A stretch of 6,598 nucleotides of DNA from an uncultured Erysipelotrichaceae bacterium (GTDB lineage Bacteria > Bacillota_I > Bacilli_A > Erysipelotrichales > Erysipelotrichaceae). How positions within the stretch are numbered: position 1 is the first letter of the stretch; every line of letters starts with the position of its first letter. Shown here piece after piece: positions 1 to 5,609 of this stretch. Below the pieces are notes generated by a model, which worked only from the letters and a program-made list of their open reading frames with translations, had not been told where the DNA came from and searched no databases. The translations under genes and the position numbers were made by a program. The stretch is taken from positions 1-6,598 of the forward strand of contig OMUX01000385.1 in assembly GCA_900314345.1 (NCBI GenBank), written 5' to 3'.

Positions 1-1204
1 TCAACAAGGAAGTTGTCCGGGAGCTTGAGATCGATCCTGTGGACCATCCCTGTGCTGCCGCATTGCCAAGCCATTCTCCGGCATTGCCCCATCGTGGGAG
101 GGTGACCCCAAGGGTATCATGGGCAATCTGCCATGCGGACCAGGTACAGTTCTGCCAGCCGCCCCAGTAAGGATTGGCAGAGGAATCACCATAGGAAGGA
201 CCGCTGTAGGCGGGTTGTGTCGGAACAGCAGGTGCTGGTGTCGACTGCTGCGGCGCAGCGGTTGGGACCGTGGTGCCTCCGTTGCTGGAAGGAGAAGCCG
301 TGCTTGCAGAAGGAGATGCAGCGGCATTCTTTGAATCATTGATGCTGGTGGTGATGTTTGAGATCGAAGAGTTGTTGCTGGTGATTGCGGCCAGAGCTGC
401 CCGCTGTTCTTCATCAGCAGATGCCAGCTGTGCCTGGTAGGAAGACTGGATGGTCTGCAGTTCATACTTTGCGGAAAGCAGGGTTGTCTGCTGGGAGTCC
501 AGTGCGGAAAGGCTGTCCTGAAGTCCCGCTTCCATATTGCTGAGTTCATCCTGCTGTTCCTTGAGCTGTGCCTGCATGTCATTCAGGGCACCGATGGCAT
601 CCTGCAGCTGCTGCAGTGTTCTTGTATCATAGGCGGAGATATCACTCATGCCGTTGGCGACCCGGATGAACTGGTCAAAGGTTTTTGCACCCATGAGCAC
701 ATCCAGGAACCTGTAGGTGCGCATGTTCTGCTGCTCCTTTACCATGCGCTCCGCGACTTTCTTCTTCAGCGTGTCGACTTCATCATTCTTGTCATTGATC
801 TGCACCTGGGTGTCATCGATCTGTCCCTGCATGTCGGCGATCTGATTCTCTGCATCGGCAATCTGGGCGTTCAGATCCAGGATCATATAATTCAGATCTT
901 CAATCTGTGTGTTGTAGGAGCTGATCTGGGAAGCATAGTATGCAATGTTGTTGTTGATGTCATCCTTCTGGGCATCGATATCATTGATTCTTTGCTGGAG
1001 GGAGGCATTCTGGCTGGCCATATAGTTCATGTATGCCGTACAGCTTGCCTGCTGTTCCTCCGTCAAACTGGAGGTATTGGTGCACAGGTTGTTCCAGTAG
1101 CTGGTATCGGTGAAGTCTTCACCTTCGGCATGCACCGGCATTACAACTGCACATATCATCGCGCAGGAAAAAAGAATTCCCTGCATTGCTTTCATTTTTC
1201 TCAT
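1..1204 (-). CDS. Secreted PcsB-like coiled-coil protein with C-terminal CHAP domain (partial, 3' end outside window)
   Basis: Reading from the ATG at 1204, the minus strand is open for 401 codons to the window edge. Residues 1-26 form a signal peptide (basic start MRKMK, hydrophobic core, cleavage after PVHA). Residues about 60-285 are rich in Q, D, N and E with heptad-like spacing and read as a long coiled coil, including a stretch (FLDVLMGAKTFDQFIR) typical of PcsB-like wall hydrolases. Residues about 290-343 are a Ser/Pro/Ala/Thr linker. The CHAP domain starts at NPYWGGWQNCTWSAWQ, with Cys353 as the expected nucleophile; the partner His lies beyond the edge. Proteins of this design are exported and cut peptidoglycan peptides or crosslinks during division, with the coiled coil controlling activity; that role is inferred from the family. 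Cys41 and Cys55 could form a disulfide in the mature protein. The start is uncertain: an ATG at 1213 (MPPMRKMK) overlaps the upstream stop codon, and no Shine-Dalgarno precedes either. Confidence 0.88.
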   Translation of the reverse strand, partial: MRKMKAMQGILFSCAMICAVVMPVHAEGEDFTDTSYWNNLCTNTSSLTEEQQASCTAYMNYMASQNASLQQRINDIDAQKDDINNNIAYYASQISSYNTQIEDLNYMILDLNAQIADAENQIADMQGQIDDTQVQINDKNDEVDTLKKKVAERMVKEQQNMRTYRFLDVLMGAKTFDQFIRVANGMSDISAYDTRTLQQLQDAIGALNDMQAQLKEQQDELSNMEAGLQDSLSALDSQQTTLLSAKYELQTIQSSYQAQLASADEEQRAALAAITSNNSSISNITTSINDSKNAAASPSASTASPSSNGGTTVPTAAPQQSTPAPAVPTQPAYSGPSYGDSSANPYWGGWQNCTWSAWQIAHDTLGVTLPRWGNAGEWLGNAAAQGWSTGSISSSRTTSLL

Positions 1205-1211
1205 AGGAGGC

Positions 1212-1220
1212 ATTATAGCA
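1212..1220 (-). promoter_or_regulatory. Extended -10 promoter of the CHAP gene, inside the end of the regulator gene
   Basis: The minus strand reads TGCTATAAT, a perfect -10 hexamer with the TGn extension. A -35 is poor (TTCCCC at 1240-1235, 17-base spacer), which extended -10 promoters tolerate. The hexamer contains the TAA stop of the upstream regulator. Seven bases separate it from the ATG at 1204, so transcription would be expected to begin at or next to that ATG. The sequence in that gap is CCTCCT, the complement of a Shine-Dalgarno, so no ordinary ribosome site is present. This is prediction only. Confidence 0.55.
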
Positions 1221-1959
1221 TTGTCTTTTCAGAAGGGGAAACTTCCGCAAAAAGACGCAGAAGATACAGAGCAGGCTCATTCTGCACTATGATGGGTTCC
1301 ATGCAGATCTTCGTGCACTGCAGATGAAGCTTTCCTGCTTCATGGCGGAATCCTCTGATCCACTTTTTCACATCGAACACATCATCCTGCACATACTGGA
1401 ACAGGCAGTCTCCGTTGAGCAGGACCTTGCTGTGAGAATCCGGGGCATAGGCCGCAAGCAGCTTTCCGCTGGAAGCGGAGAAGATCAGACCATCAGACAT
1501 AGCAAGATGTTCCAGATCACTGACGGTGAGATCCTGGCTGACATCCATGGAAAGACGGATCCTGCGGCTGATCGTGCCAAGGAATGCCTGGTTCCCGTTC
1601 TTCATGGCATTGGCAATTTCCTTTTCTTTCCAGGCCGCCAGGGACTTCTTCACATTAAGCCTTCGGATCTGCTTTGATGTCATGTCCTGCTGTACCTGGA
1701 GGGCATCCTGGTAGTCCTGCAGGCTGGAAGGATGCACCATGACCTTGATCGTATCCAGATCATAGCCATACTCCTGGTAAAGACGGATGGTCAGAAGATC
1801 ATCTGTCTGATCCAGAAGATAATAGCGGTATCCATTGTCCAGTCTTCCGGCCGGTGAGAAAAGACCGCATTCTTCATAGTATTTGAGCGTTCTTGGACTC
1901 ACACCGCATACTTCGGCAAATTCCTTGACGCTGTATTTCTGCTTTCTGTCAACCATCAT
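1213..1959 (-). CDS. MerR-family transcriptional regulator with an unrecognised C-terminal domain
   Basis: The product is about 248 residues. Residues 9-47 (YSVKEFAEVCGVSPRTLKYY, then GLFSP and NGYRYY) are a classic MerR winged helix-turn-helix that binds a palindromic operator, usually within a promoter. Residues about 80-119 are charged and helical and fit the MerR dimerisation coiled coil. Residues about 120-248 form an extra domain of mixed strand and helix character that I do not recognise; it has no cysteine cluster like that of metal sensors, so a small-molecule or protein effector is more likely. I chose ATG 1959 (or the adjacent ATG 1956). The frame stays open to 2067, but that 36-residue extension is low-complexity and lies opposite the mgtE remnant, so it is probably not translated. 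The stop TAA at 1215-1213 shares a base with a possible ATG of the CHAP gene (TAATG), suggesting a two-gene unit. The target is unknown; autoregulation or control of the wall hydrolase is a guess from position. Confidence 0.85.
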   Translation of the reverse strand: MMVDRKQKYSVKEFAEVCGVSPRTLKYYEECGLFSPAGRLDNGYRYYLLDQTDDLLTIRLYQEYGYDLDTIKVMVHPSSLQDYQDALQVQQDMTSKQIRRLNVKKSLAAWKEKEIANAMKNGNQAFLGTISRRIRLSMDVSQDLTVSDLEHLAMSDGLIFSASSGKLLAAYAPDSHSKVLLNGDCLFQYVQDDVFDVKKWIRGFRHEAGKLHLQCTKICMEPIIVQNEPALYLLRLFAEVSPSEKTML

Positions 1960-1963
1960 TCTT

Positions 1964-1991
1964 ATTTTAGCCTGTGCTGGCTTTCCATCAA
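1964..1991 (-). promoter_or_regulatory. Predicted promoter of the MerR-family gene
   Basis: On the minus strand a -35 TTGATG (1991-1986) and a -10 TAAAAT (1969-1964) are separated by 16 bases. The -10 ends four bases before ATG 1959 and seven bases before ATG 1956, so the transcript would start at one of these codons with essentially no leader. No good Shine-Dalgarno is present; the closest is an AGG eleven bases upstream. The promoter lies right at the left end of the mgtE remnant. Confidence 0.45.
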
Positions 1992-2011
1992 GATTTGGAA
2001 CGGATGAAGAT

Positions 2012-2155
2012 GCCTTTTCTGCCATGCCGGTGCTGGTGAAGAAGCTTGGCGGCGATCCCGCCATCATTGCATCACCGCTGCTGACAACGGTTGTGGATGT
2101 TTCGGCAGTCTGGATCTACTTTGAGGCTGCCACGAAGCTGCTGCACCTTGCCTGA
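2012..2155 (+). pseudogene. 3' remnant of an MgtE-type magnesium transporter gene
   Basis: The plus-strand frame ending in TGA at 2153-2155 encodes MPVLVKKLGGDPAIIASP, then LLTTVVDVSAVWIYF and a short tail. This matches the pattern at the end of MgtE channels: a cytosolic KKLG-DPA turn followed by the last membrane helix with TT..D......YF..A, including the conserved Asp expected to line the Mg2+ pore. Only about 45 residues are recognisable out of the roughly 450 of a whole MgtE. There is no ribosome site and no room for the missing 5' part, because the region to the left is occupied by the oppositely oriented MerR-family gene. I infer that an older mgtE lost its 5' nine-tenths when the regulator/CHAP pair was joined here. 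The left limit of similarity is approximate. The alternative is chance similarity, which the length and order of the matches make unlikely. Confidence 0.6.
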
Positions 2156-2185
2156 GTGTTCAGGAAAGAATGATGGTCTGTTCAG
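2151..2185 (+). repeat. Small inverted repeat and direct repeat upstream of the PDZ gene
   Basis: CCTGA-GTGT-TCAGG (2151-2164) is a perfect 5-base inverted repeat that includes the stop codon of the mgtE remnant. TGTTCAG occurs at 2157-2163 and again at 2179-2185, 22 bases apart, about two helical turns. A TAAAAT (2187-2192) follows directly and could be a -10 for the PDZ gene, though no -35 is evident at the right distance. The arrangement could be a regulator site, but the elements are short. Confidence 0.3.
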
Positions 2186-2222
2186 ATAAAATTCACCTGG
2201 CCGGACTACTCTGATTCCTGTC

Positions 2223-2228
2223 AGGAGG
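2223..2228 (+). promoter_or_regulatory. Shine-Dalgarno sequence of the PDZ gene
   Basis: A perfect AGGAGG sits eight bases before ATG 2237 and fixes the start. It contrasts with the missing ribosome sites of three other genes in the window. Confidence 0.85.
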
Positions 2229-2236
2229 AAAAAGAC

Positions 2237-2989
2237 ATGCGTGAAGAAAACAAGGAAAATACAAACCCGGATGTCATTGAGGCAGAAACAAAGGTGACAT
2301 CCGCGGAAAACACAGAGGAAAAGAAGGAAGAATGGGAATGCCCGCACTGCCATACACGAAACACCGGCAGATTCTGCAGTGAATGCGGGGCACCAAAGCC
2401 ACAGCCAAAGGCACCGGAATGGCATGCACATACAGAAGAGAAGAAACCGGGGAAAGCCACTAAGATCTTCTCCTGGATCGGCGCAGGTGCTGTTGTATTC
2501 TGCATCGGCTTCAGCGGCGGTGCTGCATATACGGCAATCCATGAATCCAGGCTTGAAAACCGGATTGAAGCACTGGAGGAAAACCAGAACAACGGCGGCT
2601 TCTTCGGCTTTGGAAATGAGGATGTTCCGGATATGTTCCGCAATGGAAACGGCTTTGGCGGAAACGGACAGGAAGACGAAGGCTTCGGCGGCAATAACGG
2701 CGGTGCTGAAGTTCAGCAGCAGTCCGGTGCTGCCCTTGGTCTGAGTGTGCAGGAGACAGAGGAAGGTGTAGAAATTGCCGGATTCTCCTCCAATTCCAAG
2801 GCTGAGGATGCCGGACTCAAGGAAGGCGACATCATTGAGAAGCTCGATGATACGGAAGTAAACTCCATGCAGGAGATCCGCTCCTTCCTGAAAGACCATG
2901 AAGCTGGCGATACCGTATCCGTTACCGTAAAGCGTGATGGCAAGGATGTCACTGTGAATCTGGAGCTTGTAGAGAAAAGCGGTCATTGA
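2237..2989 (+). CDS. Zinc ribbon - membrane helix - PDZ domain protein
   Basis: The 250-residue product has a clear order of parts. Residues 1-34 are acidic and probably disordered. Cys35, Cys38, Cys47 and Cys50 (CPHC...CSECG) form a short zinc ribbon. Residues 77-101 are a single membrane helix preceded by lysines at 69, 70, 73 and 76, which favours the N-terminus inside and the rest outside. Residues about 102-117 may be a short coiled coil. Residues about 118-157 are a Gly/Asn/Phe-rich linker with repeated GFGG/GFGN units. Residues about 165-245 are a PDZ domain of the HtrA/DegP type (ALGLSV, then AEDAGLKEGDIIEKL, then GDTVSVTVKRDGK). HtrA proteins carry a trypsin-like protease before this PDZ; here none is present, so it is more likely a binding or adaptor protein at the cell surface that recognises exposed C-termini. 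The ligand is unknown. It is a single gene, convergent with the exporter operon. Confidence 0.88.
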   Translation: MREENKENTNPDVIEAETKVTSAENTEEKKEEWECPHCHTRNTGRFCSECGAPKPQPKAPEWHAHTEEKKPGKATKIFSWIGAGAVVFCIGFSGGAAYTAIHESRLENRIEALEENQNNGGFFGFGNEDVPDMFRNGNGFGGNGQEDEGFGGNNGGAEVQQQSGAALGLSVQETEEGVEIAGFSSNSKAEDAGLKEGDIIEKLDDTEVNSMQEIRSFLKDHEAGDTVSVTVKRDGKDVTVNLELVEKSGH

Positions 2990-2995
2990 TCTTAT

Positions 2996-3034
2996 TGAAA
3001 AGGTTCTCTCACTTGAGGCGGGAGAACCTTTTCT
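2996..3034. terminator. Bidirectional hairpin terminator between convergent genes
   Basis: AAAAGGTTCTC (2998-3008) pairs perfectly with GAGAACCTTTT (3022-3032). Two further pairs (one T-G, one C-G) extend the stem inward, leaving a nine-base loop. The A/T ends of the stem give a short U run on either transcript, so it can stop the PDZ gene (stop codon ends at 2989) and the minus-strand exporter operon, whose TAG stop (3035-3033) touches the stem. Confidence 0.85.
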
Positions 3035-3455
3035 AATGCTGTTCCGGAAGGATCTGTCTTGCGGCAGAGACCAGGGCTAATCCTCCGGCAAGGGCAAGCA
3101 CCATCTCCAGGGTATCCATGCCATACTGCATGGCCATGGCGGAATCCTGCCGGACAATGGAAGCCATCATGTAGTAAAGGCTGCCGCCCGGGACCATGGG
3201 AATGATCGTTGTGATGTAGAAGATCGTGGAAGGTGCCTTGCATGCTTTGGCAAGGACCATGGCATAAACTGCCGCAAAGGCAGAGGAGACCAGTGCTGCG
3301 ATGAACTTTGACATCCATGGCATTAACAGCAGGTACAGTCCCCATTCCAGAAACCCGCCAAGGGCACAGTATGGAACAAGCTTCCTTCGGACGCCGAAGA
3401 CAAGGGCGAAGCCAAGAGAACCAAGGAAGGCAGTCAGAAGCTGTACGATCTTCAT
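3033..3455 (-). CDS. ThrE/YjjB-type exporter subunit (small half)
   Basis: The 140-residue product is almost wholly hydrophobic, with about four or five membrane helices, and carries the family signature IPMVPGGSLYY near its middle. It matches the C-terminal half of ThrE, which in Corynebacterium exports threonine and serine as one long chain; in many bacteria the halves are separate genes, as in YjjP/YjjB of E. coli, linked to dicarboxylate (succinate) export. The frame is open further upstream to 3512, but that extension is cysteine-rich and hydrophilic. ATG 3455 begins a proper membrane protein, overlaps the previous stop as ATGA, and has AGGAGG six bases before it. It is expected to work only with the partner encoded just upstream. 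The substrate cannot be told from sequence. Confidence 0.9.
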   Translation of the reverse strand: MKIVQLLTAFLGSLGFALVFGVRRKLVPYCALGGFLEWGLYLLLMPWMSKFIAALVSSAFAAVYAMVLAKACKAPSTIFYITTIIPMVPGGSLYYMMASIVRQDSAMAMQYGMDTLEMVLALAGGLALVSAARQILPEQH

Positions 3456-4234
3456 AGCAGACCTCCTATGGCAATGGCAGCCATATATCCCGCAGCCAGG
3501 GCAAATGCCCACATAAGGCTTTCAATCAACCGCATGGTTCCGGAGATCGTATCACCGACAAGAATGTCACGCACAGCATTGGTCAGGGCAATGCCGGGAA
3601 TCAACAACATGATGTCGCCGATGATGATCTTGTCCGCATTGAGAAACGGCAGGAGGCGGCAGATCAGCACAATCAGAAGTCCGTTGAGGAATGCGGCATT
3701 GATGCTGAAGGCAACCTGATTGAGACGATGGCCAGCGGAAAAACGCTTCAGCTGCCAGATCATGCAGGCAAACAGGGCAGCCGCAGCACCATCCATCCAT
3801 GTGCCCTTGAAGAACATGGCGAAGCTTCCTGCCGCAAGCATGGAGCCAAGAAGCCGCAGGACAGCGGAATCATCCTGCTTTTCAATGGCATCCAGTCTTG
3901 TCATGAATTCATCTGCTGAAAACGGACTGCTGCAGTATTCCCTGGACAGTTCATTCAGGGCTTCCAGCTTCTGAAAGTCCGTACCGGCAGTACTGGTGAT
4001 TCTTCTTGTGGAGGTGATCTGCTCACCATCCGCAAACGTCAGGGTGATGACAATGGAAGCAGTGATTACATAGATATCGGAACGCACCGCAAGGGAGGCT
4101 TCCGCAATCCTTGAAAGTGTGTCTTCCGTCCGGTGTGTTTCACTTCCCGCATCCAATAGCATTTCACCCATGCGGCACATGGCATTGACCAGTGCAGCAT
4201 GCTCATTGGTTCTGATATTGGTTTCAGCTGTCAT
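3452..4234 (-). CDS. ThrE/YjjP-type exporter subunit (large half)
   Basis: The product is 260 residues. The N-terminal soluble part has the family motif GSETHRTEDT (residues 30-39), followed by a mixed strand/helix region. From about residue 125 it is hydrophobic, with about five membrane helices, and holds the second family motif PGIALTNAVRDILVGDTISG. This is the N-terminal half of the ThrE family, usually found beside the short YjjB-like half, as here with a 4-base ATGA overlap. The pair would form an inner-membrane exporter of a small amino acid or organic acid. I chose ATG 4234, which overlaps the lipoprotein stop by 11 bases; a TTG at 4243 would add three residues. Neither has a strong ribosome site, so translation is probably coupled to the lipoprotein gene. 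Confidence 0.9.
   Translation of the reverse strand: MTAETNIRTNEHAALVNAMCRMGEMLLDAGSETHRTEDTLSRIAEASLAVRSDIYVITASIVITLTFADGEQITSTRRITSTAGTDFQKLEALNELSREYCSSPFSADEFMTRLDAIEKQDDSAVLRLLGSMLAAGSFAMFFKGTWMDGAAAALFACMIWQLKRFSAGHRLNQVAFSINAAFLNGLLIVLICRLLPFLNADKIIIGDIMLLIPGIALTNAVRDILVGDTISGTMRLIESLMWAFALAAGYMAAIAIGGLL
3461..3467 (-). promoter_or_regulatory. Shine-Dalgarno sequence of the small exporter half
   Basis: The minus strand reads AGGAGGT, with its AGGAGG core six bases before ATG 3455. It lies inside the 3' end of the preceding gene and decides the start of the small half against the longer upstream frame. Confidence 0.85.
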
Positions 4235-5426
4235 AGACTTCAATGAGCCTGCTGAGCTCTCTCCATGTCACAGGGATGGCATAGCCATGGGCAGGGTCCT
4301 CCACCGGCAGCATCGCCCTTGCATCGCTGATCTCTGCAAAGTACTTCAGATCTTCAGTATACAGTGCCTTGTATGCACCTCTTGTATAATCGTCGCAATA
4401 CAGGTACCAGCCGGTCTTGTCCAGTGCCTTCATGAGGAAGGGACCTTCCACCTGATGCCTGTCATAGACGGGGGAGGAGAACTGCGTGATGCTGTTCCAG
4501 GAGGAACCTGTGCCTTCAAACAGCTTGCTGTATTCCTCCATGGGCTCCCGTTCATCCTTCAGAAGGATCGTCCAGTCATGGCCGTTTTTCACGAATGTTC
4601 CGTCAATCACCGGATATCCCGCATCCAGCAGTTTTTCACACGGGGAGAAGGAAGACAGGTCACTGCTGGTGTTGAAGTACATCCCGCCGTCCTTCACACT
4701 GCTCCAGTAAATGACATAGCGGTCGATCGTTCTGTCATAGAAGGCTTCCGGTGCCCAGCTTTGTGCCTCAGACATCTTCAGGTCATCATGGCTTTCATTG
4801 ACCTTGAGCAGACGCTCGTTTTCATAGGTGATCAGATCCTGGCTGTCAAAGACATAGATTTCCGGATTGTCATAGCCCTGTGTTGCCAGCAAGGCAAATG
4901 TGCCGTCCTTCTTCCGGACCAGGGAAGGATCCCGGAGACGCTTTGTGCCAAGGCTTGCCGCGAGTACCGGTTTTCCTTCATTGCACTTGAACCAGTACAG
5001 ACTGTCATAGGTATAGCAGAGCTTCAGCTGTTCCTTGTCATCCCCGTCCGGTGAGAAGTAGCTCATGACATAGCCGACATAGGGATCCAGCAGGGTGAGA
5101 TTGTCATAGGTGTATGTGCCATTGGCAGTCCTGGCTTCAAGGACAACATGTTCATATTCCCTGGCCTGATCATATTTATGAATGACGTTGTCTTCGATGA
5201 AGGCATTGCCTTCAAGAACACGCCAGTCTGCACCATAGGGAAGCACATCTCCGTCGTTAAGAAAGGAATCCAGGGTCTGGTTCAGCCATTCCTGTTCACC
5301 TGCATCATCGGATGGAAGGACAATGGCTTCCTTGCTGTGAAGGGCAGGTGTGCCGCATCCGTTCATCATCAGAGCGGAAGAGAACATCGAAAGCGACAGC
5401 AGGACGGCGGTTGTTTTTCTGAACAT
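4224..5426 (-). CDS. Lipoprotein with a GH43-like five-bladed beta-propeller
   Basis: From ATG 5426 the product is 400 residues. It begins with a lipoprotein signal (MFRK, hydrophobic core, then LMMNGC), giving lipidation at Cys24 and anchoring on the outer face of the membrane. The rest is rich in aromatic strands and shows the marks of the GH43/GH32/GH62/GH68 propeller fold: RDPSLV (Asp166), WAPEAFYD (224-231) followed by YVIYWSS, VIDGTF (Asp275) and VEGPF (Glu327). In active GH43 enzymes two Asp residues and one Glu from such positions make the catalytic triad, so the residues needed seem present. Likely roles are cleaving arabinose- or xylose-type side chains, or glycan binding; the sugar is unknown. 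The frame is open to 5576, but those extra residues precede the signal peptide and are unlikely. An ATG at 5444 with a weak AGGA is a possible alternative start. It is the first gene of an operon with the two ThrE halves. Confidence 0.8.
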   Translation of the reverse strand: MFRKTTAVLLSLSMFSSALMMNGCGTPALHSKEAIVLPSDDAGEQEWLNQTLDSFLNDGDVLPYGADWRVLEGNAFIEDNVIHKYDQAREYEHVVLEARTANGTYTYDNLTLLDPYVGYVMSYFSPDGDDKEQLKLCYTYDSLYWFKCNEGKPVLAASLGTKRLRDPSLVRKKDGTFALLATQGYDNPEIYVFDSQDLITYENERLLKVNESHDDLKMSEAQSWAPEAFYDRTIDRYVIYWSSVKDGGMYFNTSSDLSSFSPCEKLLDAGYPVIDGTFVKNGHDWTILLKDEREPMEEYSKLFEGTGSSWNSITQFSSPVYDRHQVEGPFLMKALDKTGWYLYCDDYTRGAYKALYTEDLKYFAEISDARAMLPVEDPAHGYAIPVTWRELSRLIEVYDS

Positions 5427-5432
5427 GTAAGC

Positions 5433-5441
5433 ATCATAGCA
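5433..5441 (-). promoter_or_regulatory. Extended -10 promoter of the lipoprotein/exporter operon
   Basis: The minus strand reads TGCTATGAT, a -10 with five of six consensus bases plus the TGn extension. Six bases (GCTTAC) separate it from ATG 5426, so the predicted transcript would begin about at the start codon. I see no convincing -35. If the start were instead ATG 5444, this element would lie inside the gene and the true promoter would be elsewhere. Confidence 0.45.
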
Positions 5442-5475
5442 CATCCCTGCAGTTCCTGACGCTCTGTGGCGGGAC

Positions 5476-5556
5476 ATGAAAATGACTGAAAAATTTACAA
5501 ATGCCTGTGTTGAGGCGTTCCACGCTGTTTCACGGCAGGGTAAAGCGGCAAAGTGA
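5476..5556 (+). other. Possible 26-codon open reading frame in the divergent control region
   Basis: ATG 5476 (or ATG 5482) opens a frame ending at TGA 5554-5556. GGCGGG lies eight bases before the second ATG but is a poor ribosome site. The peptide starts MKMTEKFTNACVEAFHAV, which faintly recalls the first helix of Clp ATPase N-domains (EKFT....EA). It could be a small peptide, a fragment of a lost gene or chance. The rest of the 5427-5703 gap holds only the promoters and repeats listed separately. Confidence 0.15.
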
Positions 5557-5576
5557 AAAGTAGTTAACATTTTCAC
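5553..5576 (+). repeat. Inverted repeat GTGAAAA-N10-TTTTCAC, candidate operator
   Basis: The two 7-base arms (5553-5559 and 5570-5576) are perfect complements around a 10-base spacer that contains the palindrome GTTAAC (5563-5568). Another TTTCAC lies at 5528-5533. The arm centres are about 17 bases apart, a spacing suited to a dimeric regulator. The site sits between the divergent lipoprotein and nrdD promoters, about 34 bases upstream of the nrdD -35, so it could affect either gene. Confidence 0.35.
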
Positions 5577-5609
5577 CAGAAATTCCCGTCAATTTTCCGA
5601 GCATTTACC

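Noticed and set aside
1..582. A 193-codon minus-strand frame across the CHAP end
   Set aside because: It is out of frame with the signal peptide, coiled coil and CHAP reading; its His/Arg/Pro/Ser-rich product is a shadow.
1960..2067. A longer start for the MerR-family protein
   Set aside because: The extra 36 residues are low-complexity, precede a normal MerR N-terminus and are antisense to the mgtE remnant.
2072..2986. A 304-codon open frame on the minus strand opposite the PDZ gene
   Set aside because: It is cysteine- and phenylalanine-rich with no family features and mirrors a gene with clear domains and a perfect ribosome site.
4119..5054. A 311-codon plus-strand frame opposite the lipoprotein and large exporter half
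   Set aside because: It has no ribosome site or recognisable motifs; the minus-strand products carry clear family signatures.
5499..5518. Hairpin AATGCCT-GTGTTG-AGGCGTT as a terminator
   Set aside because: The stem has a wobble pair on the plus strand and a mismatch on the minus strand, there is no tight U run, and no gene ends nearby.
5427..5576. A longer start for the lipoprotein
   Set aside because: It would put 50 residues before a textbook lipoprotein signal peptide and has no ribosome site at its ATG.
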